Source: Phaseolus vulgaris
Lineage: Eukaryota > Streptophyta > Magnoliopsida > Fabales > Fabaceae
Assembly (NCBI RefSeq): GCF_000499845.2
Contig: NC_023757.2
Coordinates: 41,891,798-41,955,797 of the forward strand
Reading direction: 5' to 3'
Length of the DNA: 64,000 nt
Part shown: positions 10,946 through 25,484 of the stretch, one piece after another
Layout: each line of letters begins with the position of its first letter
Numbering within the stretch: the stretch's first letter is position 1
The notes under the pieces: generated by a model
What the model saw: only the letters and a program-made list of their open reading frames with translations
Database searches by the model: none
Told to the model about the DNA's origin: nothing
Translations under genes and position numbers: made by a program

Positions 10946-13426
10946 TAAGAAATAATCAGATCGACAGAGAGTGAGACTATAAAGGGACAATTCAGTTTTT
11001 CTTTTTATGTAGAAGAGAGCCTCTTCCAGATTGCTAAAGACACACCACCCTTTCCTAAGTCCACTCCTTGGTCTGTTTCTTTTTTATTCTTAACTACTCT
11101 TGACCCAAAAATTAAAATCTCAACAACTCAAGTCCAAGTACTTTTTACTAACTACACCAATCATTTCAATACATACACTGTTTAAAATATATAGTAAGTT
11201 AAAGTTTCAACATACTTATTTATTTATAATTTATCAATTATTTTACACACTCATTAACACACACAAAAACGTCCTCACATGAATCATCATGTTTGAAAAT
11301 CGAAGAATATATCCTTCAATATTCTATTACCAACTTGAAAACAATGTATATAAGTCATTGAGGTTTCGTCCCAAACCATAAGTTTAACCCTTATAATAAG
11401 ATAACTTAAAAGACTACCTTATTTTATGTTGTAATAGAATCTTCATTAATATTTATTAGTTTTTGAAATGTGAAATGTGTTGTTCTACCACCTTATTCCA
11501 CTATATGTCACACTCAAACCAATTTCTTCTTTAAATCTAATAATTACAGAAATAGGAAAGTATTACTTGTTCCTTCACAATCATACACAAAAGAGGTTTT
11601 TAATAATTGACTTAAGTTATACCAGTACGTATATGCTTTTAATGAAAAAGAAAAATCGTTGGGTATAAATATATTCTCGTAATCAAAAAAATAAATTCAT
11701 CAAAGTATTAAGAAACTTTCGAGAGAACAAAGAGAATTTGAGTAAAAGTAATGTCATTCTCATTTTATATATATATATATATATATAGAAATAGCAGAGA
11801 AATATGTTTATAAGCATTTGAGTATCTCATTGGTCTACTCTTTGTTAACCAATACAAATCAAAATCTCTCGTAACATCCAAACTCACAATATGAGATTTA
11901 CATCAACCTCAACTCAAAACCTTAAAGTAATAGATTTGTAAGTCTTATTTTTATACTGCATCTAATTTTTTAATTTTTAATCAATGTGAGACTTAGATTC
12001 ATATTTAATTTTTTTAACAATATATTTTATATAGTCCCTCGAATTTAATAATTTAAATTTTTTGAAAATATTATAATTAGACAACGATTTATATTTTACT
12101 AAATATAAATCTAAAAAAAATTGGGATTACTGGAGAGGTAGGACTTTTTAGTTATCTAAAAAAAATCCATCTTAAATGTTATCAACGTCATGAGAGCCAT
12201 GATGAAGAGTGGATATGGAGGACATGGAAACGTTAGTAAGTGACTAGTAACTGGAACCATAAAAAATTGGAAAGAAGACAAGAAAATTGTGAATAAAAAA
12301 GATGATGGTGGACAAAGATGAGTGTTTATATGACTGTTGCTAGGCTAAACTATCGTGTCACAAAATTCTCATGGGTTAATGACAATCTTAAAACATGACC
12401 ATACCACTCAAACCCCTCCATCATTGCCTCATCCTAAACAATTTATTTTATTATATGCCAAATACCTTTATGTTAAGCACTACCTCCATTTCCATATATA
12501 AAAAGCAAATACATATTTCTTCAATACCTACCTAAATTACTTAATTTTAATCAAGAACATCATCATTTAAATTCTACTCTAAAAATAGTCATCGAATTAA
12601 ACTATTTAAGTGATTATATCTAATAATATTATTCATAATTTAATGAATCATTTTTTTAACTTATGACTAGGAATCTGATTTATATGATTAATAGTTTAAT
12701 AAACAGGTCATGCGTAGATGTACCGTTAACATATTTCACAATGAATTAAATATATAAAAATTTTAACAATAAATATGCTTAACGTGGTGTTATGCTTTTA
12801 TAGTTAGAAGGAAAAAATTCAAATGTTCTTTATGTAAAAGAAACTAGGGAAATAAAATTTAGCTGCTATCAGTTAATGCAAACGCAAATGTTCTACAATT
12901 GCTGTTTAATTTAGTAAATCCGTATCCAAAAAGGTTTTAAAGTGTATTTTTTATTGAGAAATTAATATTACTAATATACATCTAATTTTATTTTACAAGT
13001 CGTTTTAAGAACAATGAAGATATTAAGACCTGCTTTACATAAATACCCCTGGAGCAACACTGAGTATGAGATAGATGAAATATTCTAATAATAAACAAAA
13101 AAATGTGAAAAAAAAGTAAGATATAAAAAATGTGAGAACTTGTTCCCGCACTCCTAAAAATGATATCCCCACTCACTCAACCTCACGTTGATCTTCCAAT
13201 CCAATCCCATGCTGAAACAACTCGAAAGGGAAGATGATAAAATCGAGTAACCTAAAGAATGGAATTCGCCCAAATAAATAATGAAATTTAAAATGCCACA
13301 TTTATACAGGACTACAGTTAACTAACCAAAACACTATATATACAATATTGAATCTAAGCTATGACTGCAAAACTTTTCTTTGTTCCTCCTCGCAGAATTC
13401 AAAGATGGCCCACCTATACGTCAACG
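10946..13426. other. Intergenic DNA without a recognised gene
   Basis: AT-rich sequence with a short (TA)n tract near 11768-11787. Nothing coding was recognised. The stretch next to 13426 should include the 3' untranslated region of the minus-strand galactosyltransferase gene. Confidence 0.55.
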
Positions 13427-16400
13427 TTATCTCATGTTGCAGCACTCAGGAATTCTCTGCATCTGCAATTTATCCCACAGGCACATCATCTGCCTAGGCG
13501 ATTGGTAATGGGCTGTGATATAGCCTTCCACACAACCAAACTGGCAGAACATCAAGCTATGCAAATAGTACACTGGTTTTGTTCTGTTAAATTGTTGTAC
13601 CCACATTCCCATACTCACATCTTCCATTTTAAACAACTGCACAAAAAAGTAAACACTGACAACTTCAACCACTACACACAGCAAATGCCTACCATGAAGA
13701 CACTCGAGACATTACAGGACAACGCAGAAAATGTGCAATGATATTAGAATACTAACCCTTAATTTATGCACCTCAAATTCAGATAAAATGTAGCTTGCAA
13801 TATCAGAAGACAAAATATAACCCGGTCCGTTAGCATACGGGGGGTATTCCTCTTCTGGCCACTCCTAAAAGCAGAAGACAACAAAATTATCACCAGCAAG
13901 AAGCTAGATATGACAAAACAATGAGGAAGTAAGAATCATTGTTAAATCAATCACAGCCTATTAGAGTAAGAGCTCGGAATACACAATAAAGCTTTTCGCT
14001 GAATGCTGTGCATGTTATGTTCAGTTAGGGTTCGTGGCCTCCAACCCATAAAATTAAGATAACTGACAATATGGTGCTGTAACTAGGTGCTTAACTATAT
14101 GCTATGGAGACCTGATGACTGACTGGAGAGAGGGAAGAATAGCAATCTTCATGAAATAATTATTGTGTAAGCACAACCAATCAAAAGGTTGCACAATATT
14201 TAAATAATAATAAGTGGAGCCAATACTAAATGAAGTTATTTTAGAGTCTGTTGGAATACAAACTAAAAGTGCCTTTGAGAGCTTATCCACAATAGTTGGA
14301 AAGCTTTTTCCGATGAACAAACTCTTAAAAACACTTCAAACTTTGTATCCAAACATACTCTTAATTTCGTATTGAGCTTTTGCTTAATTGTGCCTTAAGA
14401 AACCAATGCTCAAGCACAGATCATACACTCTTTGGATCAAATACAGACACTTTGCTGTATTATAACAAACTAATTCATAAAAAAAATTCCCATACAATGC
14501 TCACTCCTCAACTAAGGTAAAAGCAGTGCAGCAGCCAACAGGTTTTTGCTTACCTCATATGTTACGGCCCATTTACCACGGCGCAAGGGTGTGTGGCGGT
14601 AATTGATGTTCCCTATATAAAAGCTCGTAGAATATGGAACATTCCTGGCTTGAGTCATAACATCATCAACTTTTACAAAAGTGTCATCATCTCCCTTCAT
14701 GATATACTCCGCAGAAACTGTGCGAACCTGTGAACAACAAGCCGTCTCATACATTAACTTCAACTATTTCGCTTTTAAACAGGAAGCTTTTTAAACAATC
14801 AACTTACCCCGTACTCACATATGGCCACCGTTTTCAGCACAACAAGGTCATAGTTATCCATGTAAGGAACTATAACAATATCACCAAAATATTCTGCTTC
14901 CTTCTTCAACTCCACGTTAATTTCCTTCTTCGGGTGCTGTTAAAACCATTCAACTGTTAAGAAATCTCAAGAACCAACAAAATGACCAAAAAATTGACAA
15001 ATTTGTTCACAGTACCAGTGCTACAAAGAAGCGAGCAACCACTTTCGAAGATTTGATAAAGCTATGCTGCATCCATGACTTCCTCACAGCCATCCGCTCA
15101 GCAAAATGGTTTCCAGCTGAAAGTATCCCAACGAACAATTCCACGCCAAAGGGAGGAAGATTTGGGGCACGCCATCTGGTTGAAAATTCAAGCTGCTGCT
15201 GCGGGGAAATGTTGGGATGCACCGAAGGCAAAGAAGCAGCAAATACAGAATGGACACTAATGTCCCCGCTCAAAGTAAGACCAGTGGCATCCTCAAGAGT
15301 AAAGCCCTGTTCATATCAAAACAGATCATCATTATGTAAAACCCACTTCAAACTACGAAGTTGAAGGACATTGATTACCCACAGTGCGATAAGGAAAAGA
15401 GGTGACATGCCTCCCATCAACATTAACATGGTAGCCCTCCAACCCAGCACTGACAGTAAGAACAAATAGCTTGTTCACAGAGAATGGAAATGGCCAATCA
15501 ACTGTTACTCGTTTTGTCCGACCAATCAATCTCTTCAGCCACCACTGTACCTTGGTCTCCACTGCATGCCTGTCATCATCATCAGCCCTAATCCACTTGT
15601 CACATTTCACCAACCCATCAACTGTATCAAACACATGTAACAACTCAAATCAGCACAATCACAACCTATGATGCATATTTACAATAAATGTATCAGGTAC
15701 AATAGTATCAAATACAACAATAGTTCTAAAAAATTATGGGATACGATCATACGACACATATAACATATCTGTGTGTGTGTCTCTCTCTATGTATAAAAAT
15801 TCATAAAACATAATAAACATATAATTGCAAATATCTAATTCAAATAAAGAACATCTTCGACATTACTCAAAAACAAAATTAAAAATCATTGTGATTATAA
15901 ATCAGTTCCTACTGTATATAGTCAAGAATAGTATCAGACTTAATGTTCTCTTTGTAATCACTCATAATGAGAGCAATTTTCATTCTTGGATGGGACAATG
16001 CTCCTATATGTGTAAAATATTTACTCCCTTGACACAAATATAAGCAAAATGTTCCGGTTTGGTGAATTGAAATATAAGTAAATTTCAATTAATTTAAATA
16101 TGTTCATCAACCCCAATAAATATGATTAAAGGCAATTGCTTTTTATATGAAATCAAGAAATTATATGAATTTAACTAGCATTCTTAATTAATGTAAAACT
16201 AGGTACTTTTTTGTTTATATTTAAGTCCGGAAAATTACATGCTTATAGTCTCAAATGAAGCAACATTGGATTTTCAATAAACTAAATACTTCATATATAC
16301 GTGTTGGTAAAGTATCCATGTATAGAAAGCAAATTAAAGTAAAGTGTTTCATACATCACAACCATAATGAATAAAACATACTTTTTCTTACCAGTATCTT

Positions 16401-17052
16401 CACCAGCTCTGGATTTCCAACCATCACAGCGTATTGCAGTACCCCATTGCATGCGGTAACACGTGTTGAGTTCAATCACAGGCTTCCCACTCCAATCCCC
16501 TCTCAACCTAGGATTCAGATGTAAGACCCTAGGTGGTTCTTCACCCTCCACCGTCTTCAGCCCCTGCAACTCCATCACAAACTGACACGCCTTCCGTTGC
16601 GCTCTTAACGGCTCCCCAACCACCGTTACATGGGACCCTAACGTGAGCCCACAGGGAATCACCATCGAACTCCCACGGCCCAAAAAATCGGGCCCGGATA
16701 CCCATATGGACTCGGGGCAGGGCCTGGATCTGTTGTCGGGCTTGGAAACGGGGGCCTGCGCGTTGCCTGATTTAAGTTCGGCCCAAAGCTCCCTGCCGAC
16801 GCGGCAGGCGGATTGGTAGAGGAAGGAATCGAATGTGGCGTCGTTTAGGATCAAACCGGAGACGACGCCGTTTGGGTGGCGAACGAGTGGCGGGAGGCGA
16901 GACGGTTGTTCTTGAACGGTTCTGAAGACGAAGGGGATCTCGACGGAGACGAAGAGAGCGTAGAAGAGCGCAAGAACGATGAGAATCTGAGTGGATCGTT
17001 GTCTGGTGAATGTGAAAAAAGTATCTAACTTGCCTATTCTCCCTCTTTTCAT
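13427..17052 (-). CDS. Hydroxyproline O-galactosyltransferase (GT31 with galectin domain)
   Basis: Seven exons on the minus strand: 17052-16392, 15621-15383, 15306-15016, 14936-14808, 14727-14554, 13864-13757 and 13636-13427 (with stop). All introns are GT-AG and all junctions keep frame, giving 603 residues. Domains in order: short cytosolic tail, one signal-anchor helix (about residues 22-43), stem, galectin-like domain (about 130-300), then the GT31 catalytic domain from about 340. The catalytic part has the DxD-type metal site GDDDTF (about 452-457), [12 protein letters not shown] (exon 6), and EDVSMGMWV plus the Cys-rich end IPECCNMR in exon 7. Family members are Golgi type II enzymes that add the first galactose to hydroxyproline in arabinogalactan proteins. 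Arabidopsis GALT2-GALT6 are the relatives; which one is orthologous is not settled. The protein is somewhat shorter than the usual ~620-740, the difference being in the stem. Confidence 0.93.
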
Positions 17053-19370
17053 CTCTGGTTTTGGCGCCTGAGATAATCGATTTCAGATTGGTGACGACGA
17101 CGTCGTTCTTCCTATTCTTGGCATTACAATATCGTTTCGTTTATAGTTTGCTTCACGTAAGCATGAATAATCTGAACTTTAGTATTTTCCTGCCACATTT
17201 TCAGGCCACTTTCCATGAGATTTAACGAAATCTTCTCTCCTTCGCAATAAATCCGCTGTTAATCTACAAATAATAGAAATTAATTACTTCATTTTTATTT
17301 AAACTGTTTATACATATATAAATATTAAAATCTATTTAACAGAACTTATTTTATTTTTATACAAAAAACTATACACCGTCAAAAAAATTACTGTTGACTA
17401 ATGAACAATTTTTATTGGCGTAACATTTAAAATAATTATTATAAAGTTAATAATTTCAGTGCATATAACAGTTTATGATTAAATTATTACATTAATTATT
17501 TTAATACTATTAACTAATAAATAATATGTATGACTTTAAAATAATGATTATAATTTAATGAATGTAAAAATAAATATCTCACTAACTCAATTTTCTTAGC
17601 TTTATTATTTTAATAAATAATGCATTTCATGTAATACAATAATAATAATATTATATATATATATATATTTCATATTTTATTTTATTTTTAATTATATTTT
17701 TAAATTAAAAAGTTAAAAATGCATATATAAATTATTTATATACTAAAAATAATTGAGCATACCGCACTAAAATATTTCAACAGCATAACACACTAAAATA
17801 TACCAACACACAATAAATTACTTAAATATTTCAACAGCATATAACACACTAAAAATCATTCACTATTATTTGTATATAATACTCATTATTACTACTGGAA
17901 TATTTTATTAGTATTTTTATTTTTAATTATTATATATTTATAAATTACAGTTTGTATTATATAATATGCTTGAATATAGTTTTAGCTATGGAAAGATGAC
18001 TTCGATTCTTTTATGTTCTTCACAAAACTATTCGTTGATTTAATTATAATTCTTAGTTTTTAGTCCATATCATAAATCATAATTAATTTAACGGTAGAAT
18101 TAAAAATATTAATTAATCTAGTAAAAATATTGAAATAAATTTTTAAGTATATATTTTTATTAAGTAATACATTATTTATTTAATATAAATAAGATGATTA
18201 TATATATATTATTTATATGTTTATTCGATATTTTTATATTTATTTTTATTTAAAATAATTATAATTATTTATATGCTTATAATTCATTTTCTCTATATTA
18301 ATTTTGATATTAAAATTTTCAAATGATTGTAAAATTATTTATTTTATGATGTCATAAACAAAGATTTTATCTTTAAAAAATAAAATATATTTTTATAATA
18401 AATATTAAAATTTATGTTGAAAATAATCATGACATTTTTATCTTTATATAATTTAAAGTCAATATAAATAATTGTATTCATAATGTGCTAATATATTTGA
18501 TCACTAATCTTTCTATAGATGTAAAATAATAAATAATGTAATTACAAAATAAAATATTTATATATATATAATAATCTTATTAAATAATATTTTAAAATAA
18601 TATATATATATATATATCATTATTCTTAAAGTAACTATAAAAATTATAGTTCATAATAAATTAAAAATTAAAAAGGTTATAAATATTTATCTTATTTATA
18701 AAAATAGTAATTATATTGCCTTGTTGAATAATGTACTTAAAAGTAAACTAATTGTTTCAATTACCATTTTCTATTTTTAATCAAATTATGTATAGTTAAT
18801 AATATGATAGAAAAAAAAAATACTGACAAAGATTTAAAAGTAGCACAACATTTATTGGACTAAAATGAGAAAATACAATTATTATATTAACTTAAAGCAT
18901 ATATTCAACCAATTATTTTATATCAGTTTTAGATTATACAAGGACATAAAAACAAAACAATAATAATGATTTTCTAATAATTTCTTAAAAAACTATTACG
19001 TTTTCTGTAAACTAACAATAAGAAAATATCACATTGATCATGCACAAAAGTTAGACTCTTAATTGTAATTTTGATATTTAACTGCGAATTTGGAAGGAGT
19101 ATAGTATACTTCGTGTTCAACTTTTATCAACCTCATATTTTTTTAATTACCACGCGTGTAAATCAATTAACATAAAGTTAGTTCATCTTAATTATTCATT
19201 TGAAGTTTTAATGCATTAAATACTTAAAGGAAGTGGCTTATCATCTCTATCAAAAAATAATAATTAATTTGTGAATATTTAATAATTTATTTTAGTAATG
19301 GTATTTCTTAAATAGGTAAAACTATTGGAAAAAAAAGTAAACTTCTCAATTTAAGCGAATAAGTGGTATA
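17053..19370. other. 5' flank of galactosyltransferase gene, then AT-rich intergenic DNA
   Basis: The first ~100 bp are the leader/promoter of the minus-strand gene and contain an E2F-like site (17060-17068). Beyond 17300 the sequence is very AT-rich with (TA)n tracts near 17655-17670 and 18600-18617. No coding exon or RNA gene was recognised. Confidence 0.55.
17060..17068. promoter_or_regulatory. E2F-like site TTTGGCGCC in 5' leader
   Basis: TTTGGCGCC matches the E2F consensus TTTSGCGC. It lies 8-16 bp upstream of the galactosyltransferase ATG (17052 on the minus strand), so it is probably in the transcribed leader. A match of this length can occur by chance; function is untested. Confidence 0.35.
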
Positions 19371-20798
19371 TGTAACAACACTTTTTTTTAAAAAGCAGAA
19401 AGCATTTTTCCCCACAACCCACACGATCACTTTCTTCTTCTTTCTTCTTCTTTCTTCTTCTTTATTCTTCTTTTTTTCAAAATCACTTTCTCTCATTCTA
19501 CCAACTTCTCTCCTCTCCCTTCTCTCTTAATTTCTCACTTCATACCTCATCTATTTTAGAATCTCATCATACCACGTTGTAGCTGGCGAGTTAAGGAACA
19601 TTTCTACCCGATCAGATTTTTAAACAGAGTAATTTCATTTTTACTCTAAATCTCATTTGTTATCTGTTTTTCCTTAGGATTTAGTCATCAATATTGATGG
19701 GTTCAGTTGAGAAGTTTAACCCTCTCAACTTATTCTACTATATACTGAATTTTTGTTTTGTTTGGATAATTTGCATTAGGCCCGTAAATATTGAAATTTA
19801 TCCAGACTGTGGGAAATAAAATTCTAAAAGTTGTTTGGAAAGCAAACAATTGAGGTAAAGGAAGCTAAATTTATTTTTTAATAGCACCCTAGGATAGAAG
19901 ATCTTAATGCGGAAGGGACGTGGTACCAATATTCAATTTTTCTTGCAGGGATGTTGTGTGTTTATATATTGGATTGTTTGTTTGTATATTATTTAAGTTT
20001 GTAAAAATATTATATTTTGATAATTTAGTATTAAAGTGTTATCTTTTTATGTCAAATAGACTTTTGAATATTGTGGATCACTTTTTGAATGATATTGTAT
20101 GACAGAATGGTATGGAATTGAATTCATACATTTGGGATAATGTATGGACTGATGTTTGTTGTGTATTAACTATTGATGCATATGTGGTAACAGAGATCTC
20201 CGAGCTTCACTGATGATCTAAGTCACATAGACTAAGATATCAGGTGGTGAGAAGCTGATTGGGGAGTTCATGCACACCGTGACATATGAGATGCACGGCT
20301 TGGGTTGTATTGAACTTACTCTGATCCTTTCTGTTGGATTCGCTGGTAATCTTTGGATCAGGTGTTAATCTCTGGTAGGACTTACTTAATACGGGTCTTC
20401 CGGAAGACGTTTGTTGAATATTCTGGATGTGTAGATCCATGTGAAATTTATGTGATGGTTTATTGTTGAGATTTGAAGAAATTTGAGAAATTGATCATGT
20501 AATTTGGTTTTCTCTTTTGATTTAATTGTGTATATTATAAAATTATATTTTCACTAGCTTATCTTTGTTTTTCTTGTTGTGTTTGAACTGCGATGACTGT
20601 ACTATGTACACGAGCAGATGACCATACATGTGCAAGAGAGTTTTAGACATTTCAAAGTTTTATTTTGAGCTGTGGATATGTAAATATTTGTATTTCTATA
20701 AATCCTAATCATGTATTAGGAATGTTTTGAAAAATTCAAAGTTTGTATAGAAACTAGTAGAACTTTTAATAGTTATATGTAAATTATGGAGTGTTACA
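19371..20798 (-). mobile_element. Solo LTR (1428 bp) with 5-bp target duplication
   Basis: The plus strand reads GTATA | TGTAACAACAC ... GGAGTGTTACA | GTATA. The element has TG...CA ends, with 7-bp terminal inverted repeats TGTAACA/TGTTACA, and is flanked by identical GTATA pentamers. That is the signature of LTR-retrotransposon insertion followed by LTR-LTR recombination. No primer-binding site, polypurine tract or pol sequence lies beside it. The minus strand is chosen because that strand starts with TGTAACACTCC, matching the start of the copy at 36116; the true transcriptional orientation is not proven. A 60-codon open frame (19920-20102) is conserved in the other copy but looks incidental. 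Confidence 0.88.
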
Positions 20799-23700
20799 GT
20801 ATAACTGAGATTTATAAATATTTTATCATTTAAGTATGAAATTTATAAATAAATAAAATTAATTATTTAAATTTTGTTTTATAAAAATCATGACACCAGT
20901 ACTACTTCCTCTTTCTCTTTTCTATCTTCTTTTTAGATTTTTGAAAATTTTGTTCATCCTTACATATATCAGAGTTTGTGATAACAAGTATTTTGTTTTA
21001 GAATTTGACGCTTTTGTGTGATAGAAGAAGTTGGAAATTTGATATTAAATCTAAACAAGTTTTAAGTTTTAATAAGTAAGATGAGTTATTTATGTTTTGA
21101 TAGTAGGTAGGGTATATAATATGGATGTGAATGTATCACAATTATTTTAATTTATATGCTGGATTTATGTTTTTGTTTGGAAATATATTTAAATATTTTC
21201 AACAGAGTATAATCTTATTTGAGTTTTTGGTTAATAGATATTTTTTATATTACTTTGGATTCAATATTCATGGTTGAGATATTGAGATGGGGAATAAATT
21301 TTTACATGTTAAATTATAAAGATTGTTAAACTGTGTTTTAAATATCAAATTTTATGAGAATAGTCATTTTTCCCTAGTTAATATGGAGTGCAACTTACAT
21401 TTGTGTAAATTATAGTATCTTTTAAGTTGTATTTTGTAAAATTTTGAAGGATATTTTTGTTAATTTTTTCTCAAACGACAGTTTTTCACTCAAGCAAAAA
21501 TAAAGCATAAAATCAATATTTGCTCCCTACTTCAATTTTGCTCAAGCTAAGATTTTTTCTCTCAAGGAAGAAAATTTATTTTGTTTATTTATTTCTCTCT
21601 TGAATTAATTTGAATGTGATGTTAATTATATTTGTAAATGGAATATTAATATTAATTATATATATTTAAGAGTTATGTTTGTGTGATGAGTTTCATATGA
21701 TGAATTATTAATATTGTTATTTTCAATGATGGAATATTATGTGTGAAATTTGTAGGTTGCGTATTAAATTAAAATTTTGTATAAGATATTCTGACTCTAC
21801 TGATATTGGACTCATATAGAGAAAAATATTATGTGGTGAGAGTCGAAAAATATTCCCATGACCTAGTCTATAGTGTGAAAAGAAATTGTGTCTTGTAGGT
21901 CATATGAATTTGTATTAGATTGTGTTTCTACTATGTAATCTTATCATGATGACAACTTAATGAAAGTAGTATAACATGTGCAAATATTTGAGTTTAATTC
22001 AATGCACGTGTTTTCCAATACTATAATCAAATGAATCAAATGTCTGTGATTTATTTATTATATGAGAGATAACCAATTGAGTTGAGAGTTAGACACCTAA
22101 TTTTAATATATGTTTAATGAATCAAATTTGAATGATTTGTATAAATTATGATTTTTTAAGTATATAATTTAATATATGTATATATGTGAACTTTTAAAAT
22201 ATTAGCTTACTATTTTTATTTTTAGTGTGTTTATGTGATTGTTGTAAGAAATTTCTCAATAAAAAAAGATATATATATATATATATATTAATTTGATAAA
22301 TTTTTTTTTTTTTTAAAGTGTAATGTAATAGGATTGCGTGATGTTACAAAACATACACTCTTCAATAAATTAATATATTTTTTAATTAAAATAATAATAT
22401 TTTAATTATAATTATTATTTTTAAAAACAGATTCACAATAAACTCTTGAATTGATCTTACCTAAATTCTTTTGAATAGTAGGTTAAATAAAAAGAGTTTA
22501 AATTATTCTAGGATAAGTTACTATTATTTTCAGCTTTCTCCATTCATGGTAGGGTTATGACTATTTGAAAAATAATAATACCTTTATACTAATTATTAGT
22601 TATTTTTGTTTAAGGTATTTTTTTCAAATCAAATGAACAAAATAAAATAATTGATATAAATTTTTTAACAATTGAATAATATTTTAAAGTTTGAATTTAT
22701 AAATGTTTATATTTTTTGTTAGACTTAACTATAATGTTAAAAGTATTATTAAAAAAAAATACAAAAATATGGAGACTAGACCAAAACTCATATGTTAACA
22801 AAAACGATACATAGGTAGATTATACCTATTCATAAAAATTATAAAAAAACTAGATGATAATCTATTATACAAATAAAAAGATTATCTATTAATAAATTTT
22901 AAATTAGTCAAAGCACACACACATTCTCTTCAAAAAAATATGAGTAACCCTAAACATTTCCCACAGTAATTAAGACAAGTATTTCATCGATTACGAAACA
23001 TTCAAAGAACATTAGTCCTAACAATAAACCCAAACCAAAGTAAAATCACATTTATGCCAAGCCATGTCATTTATATATTGTGACTTAACTTCTAGTTTTT
23101 TTTAAAAAATATTTTTCTTGTACTAATATTTATAGTATAATTTTATTTAAATTATATTTGAAGGAAGTATTTATTTAAGTACATACTTTAAAGAATGATT
23201 TTCAAATTTTATTTTATTTTTATTGATGAATGTCTTAAATACTCACAAGTATAAACAGATTGTTTCAAGTATATATCCTTATAACGGAAAAAAAATAACC
23301 GCTAAATATTTTTTAAGTGGGTAGTCAATATATATAATTACACAATTTTTTTTACACTTCTTAGTTCCTTCTAATTCCACTTTATCAATTTTGTTCAAAT
23401 ATTTTGACGAAGAGCCATCTATAGTAAGTCCACTCAATTAATTTTTAGCAATTATCTTGATGAAAACTTGACATTTTAAATTTTTTTATTTACATATAAA
23501 TTAAAAAAGAAATTATGAAAAAAATAACTTAATATCTTTTTCAGAAATTAGTTAATTCATGAATTAATTTTAGTTTATATAAAATTTTATGTTATTTTTT
23601 TATTTCTCCTAAATGGGATTATAAAAATGTTTCTCCAAGTACTGATACCTAAATATGCCATCAGTCTACATTAAACTTACATGATATTAAGATCTTGCAT

Positions 23701-25250
23701 GATCTGTTATATATATATATATGGAAGTAAACTTTCAACTTAAAAGAATAAGTTGTGCATTTCCCTTTTTTTTAAGAATATTCCTTATATAGTTTGAGAA
23801 ATAATTTTCTATATGAAAATTTATAAAAAAAAATGTAAAACACTTTATATCAACATAAATCTTTTAGGTAAAACACTAAATTATTAAAAAAATAAACCAA
23901 ATAAAAGATACAACTCCAACATTTACTACACACATCCTATTTCAAAAAACATAATCACCAGTATAATCCAATTACAACAATACAATCCACTAAAACCATA
24001 TACTAAGATCATTGAGTTTATATAAATGCTTTACACAATATTATTTTCACTTGTGTACTTTTCATATCAAATATTTTAATAATATATTCTCACTTCCAAC
24101 ACTTCTATTCATTTGTCCATAAATATACAACTTACAATTTTTTTTTTCAAAAGTTATAATTTAAAAAAAAAATAAAAAAAATTATTATAGTTCTAAACTA
24201 ACCAAAATTATTTTTAAAGATAAAAATTTCTATAGAAACAATAAACATATCCGTGCAATAAAATCTAAAGACAGATGTCAACATTTTAATACTAGAAGAG
24301 AAACTTACTCTTATAAAAATTTCAACGGAACAATTATGCTCTATTCGAAATAATTTTATATAATTGAGAAAATAATATGAATATTATTTAGAAAGTTAAA
24401 GTGAAGGGAAAATAAAAATAAATAATAAACTAATTATATATCTAATTTATATGGATAAAAGTTAACTTAAAATTTAATATTTACTGGTGAAAATAGTCTC
24501 ATTAAAAATTAACTGTATATATTTTTTGACAAGCATATATTCTTTCAACTAAAATAATTCTAATAAGGTTCACTATTTGTAGAATAAAAGTTATAACTTC
24601 TATAGTTAATTTAAATAAATAGATCTATGATAATGGTTAATTTAAAATAAATCAAGCTTACAAGACACGTTGTTGAAATTAAGTATAAAAAAGTAGTTAG
24701 CACTGTATATTTAAGATCTTTGTGGTTTAATGTTGTGTTTATTTGACTGTAAATTCAGTTGACAGTGATGTAGAGTGATTAGAGATTGGGTGGGTAGTTT
24801 GGATCCGCTGATATTTTAGAGGAGACATGTTCATAATTTTCATGATTTTCAAATGACAATTACGCATTTTCCTTCCGCTTCAGCCTTTTACCAACAAAGA
24901 CCCAACAAAACTTGTGACCCCATCGCTCACATGTGTGTGCTATGACTACTACCCGTCTCCAAAACAAACCCGAATAACATTCAATATATTTGATTTTTCA
25001 ATATACCTTACGCAAAACTACAAAATTTGAAACATCGTAACGTTAACAAAGCAACCATAGAAGCAAGAATAAACCAATTCTTAGCACGAGAAAGTTCAAA
25101 ATCACAATCAACAACAATAATACCAATAATCTACTATTGTGTACTCCTGACCAACCCTACCCTACCCTACCACTCCCCCAATACAACACCCATTCTCATA
25201 CGTAAGATCCTCGGCGTATCCGGTCAACGGTCAACAATTCTCCATTCTCA
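20799..25250. other. AT-rich intergenic DNA
   Basis: Contains a (TA)n tract near 22270-22290, another near 23709-23722, and long A/T runs. No exon, RNA gene or transposase motif was recognised. The last ~300 bp probably include the promoter of the dynein light chain gene. Confidence 0.6.
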
Positions 25251-25484
25251 ATGGGTCCTACTCGCCCCATGGCGCGTGAGGGAATTAAACAGCACTTCAA
25301 GTGTTCATCTTACCACACAAGTCCCCATCTAGTGTACAGTAGTTGTTGGGATGAAGAAGCAAACGCCTATTACAATAGACACTTCTCTCTTTCTCTCTCA
25401 AAACAAAACAAAACCAAACCAAACCCAAAGCCAAAATTTTTCACTTTCCAGTTTCCATCTTCTCCCTTCCAACACCCTTCCAGC

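Noticed and set aside
14102..14320. 72-codon minus-strand open frame inside the galactosyltransferase gene
   Set aside because: It lies wholly within intron 5 between in-phase exons 5 and 6.
19920..20102. 60-codon open frame conserved in both LTR copies
   Set aside because: Conservation is explained by the LTRs being copies of one sequence; no protein features.
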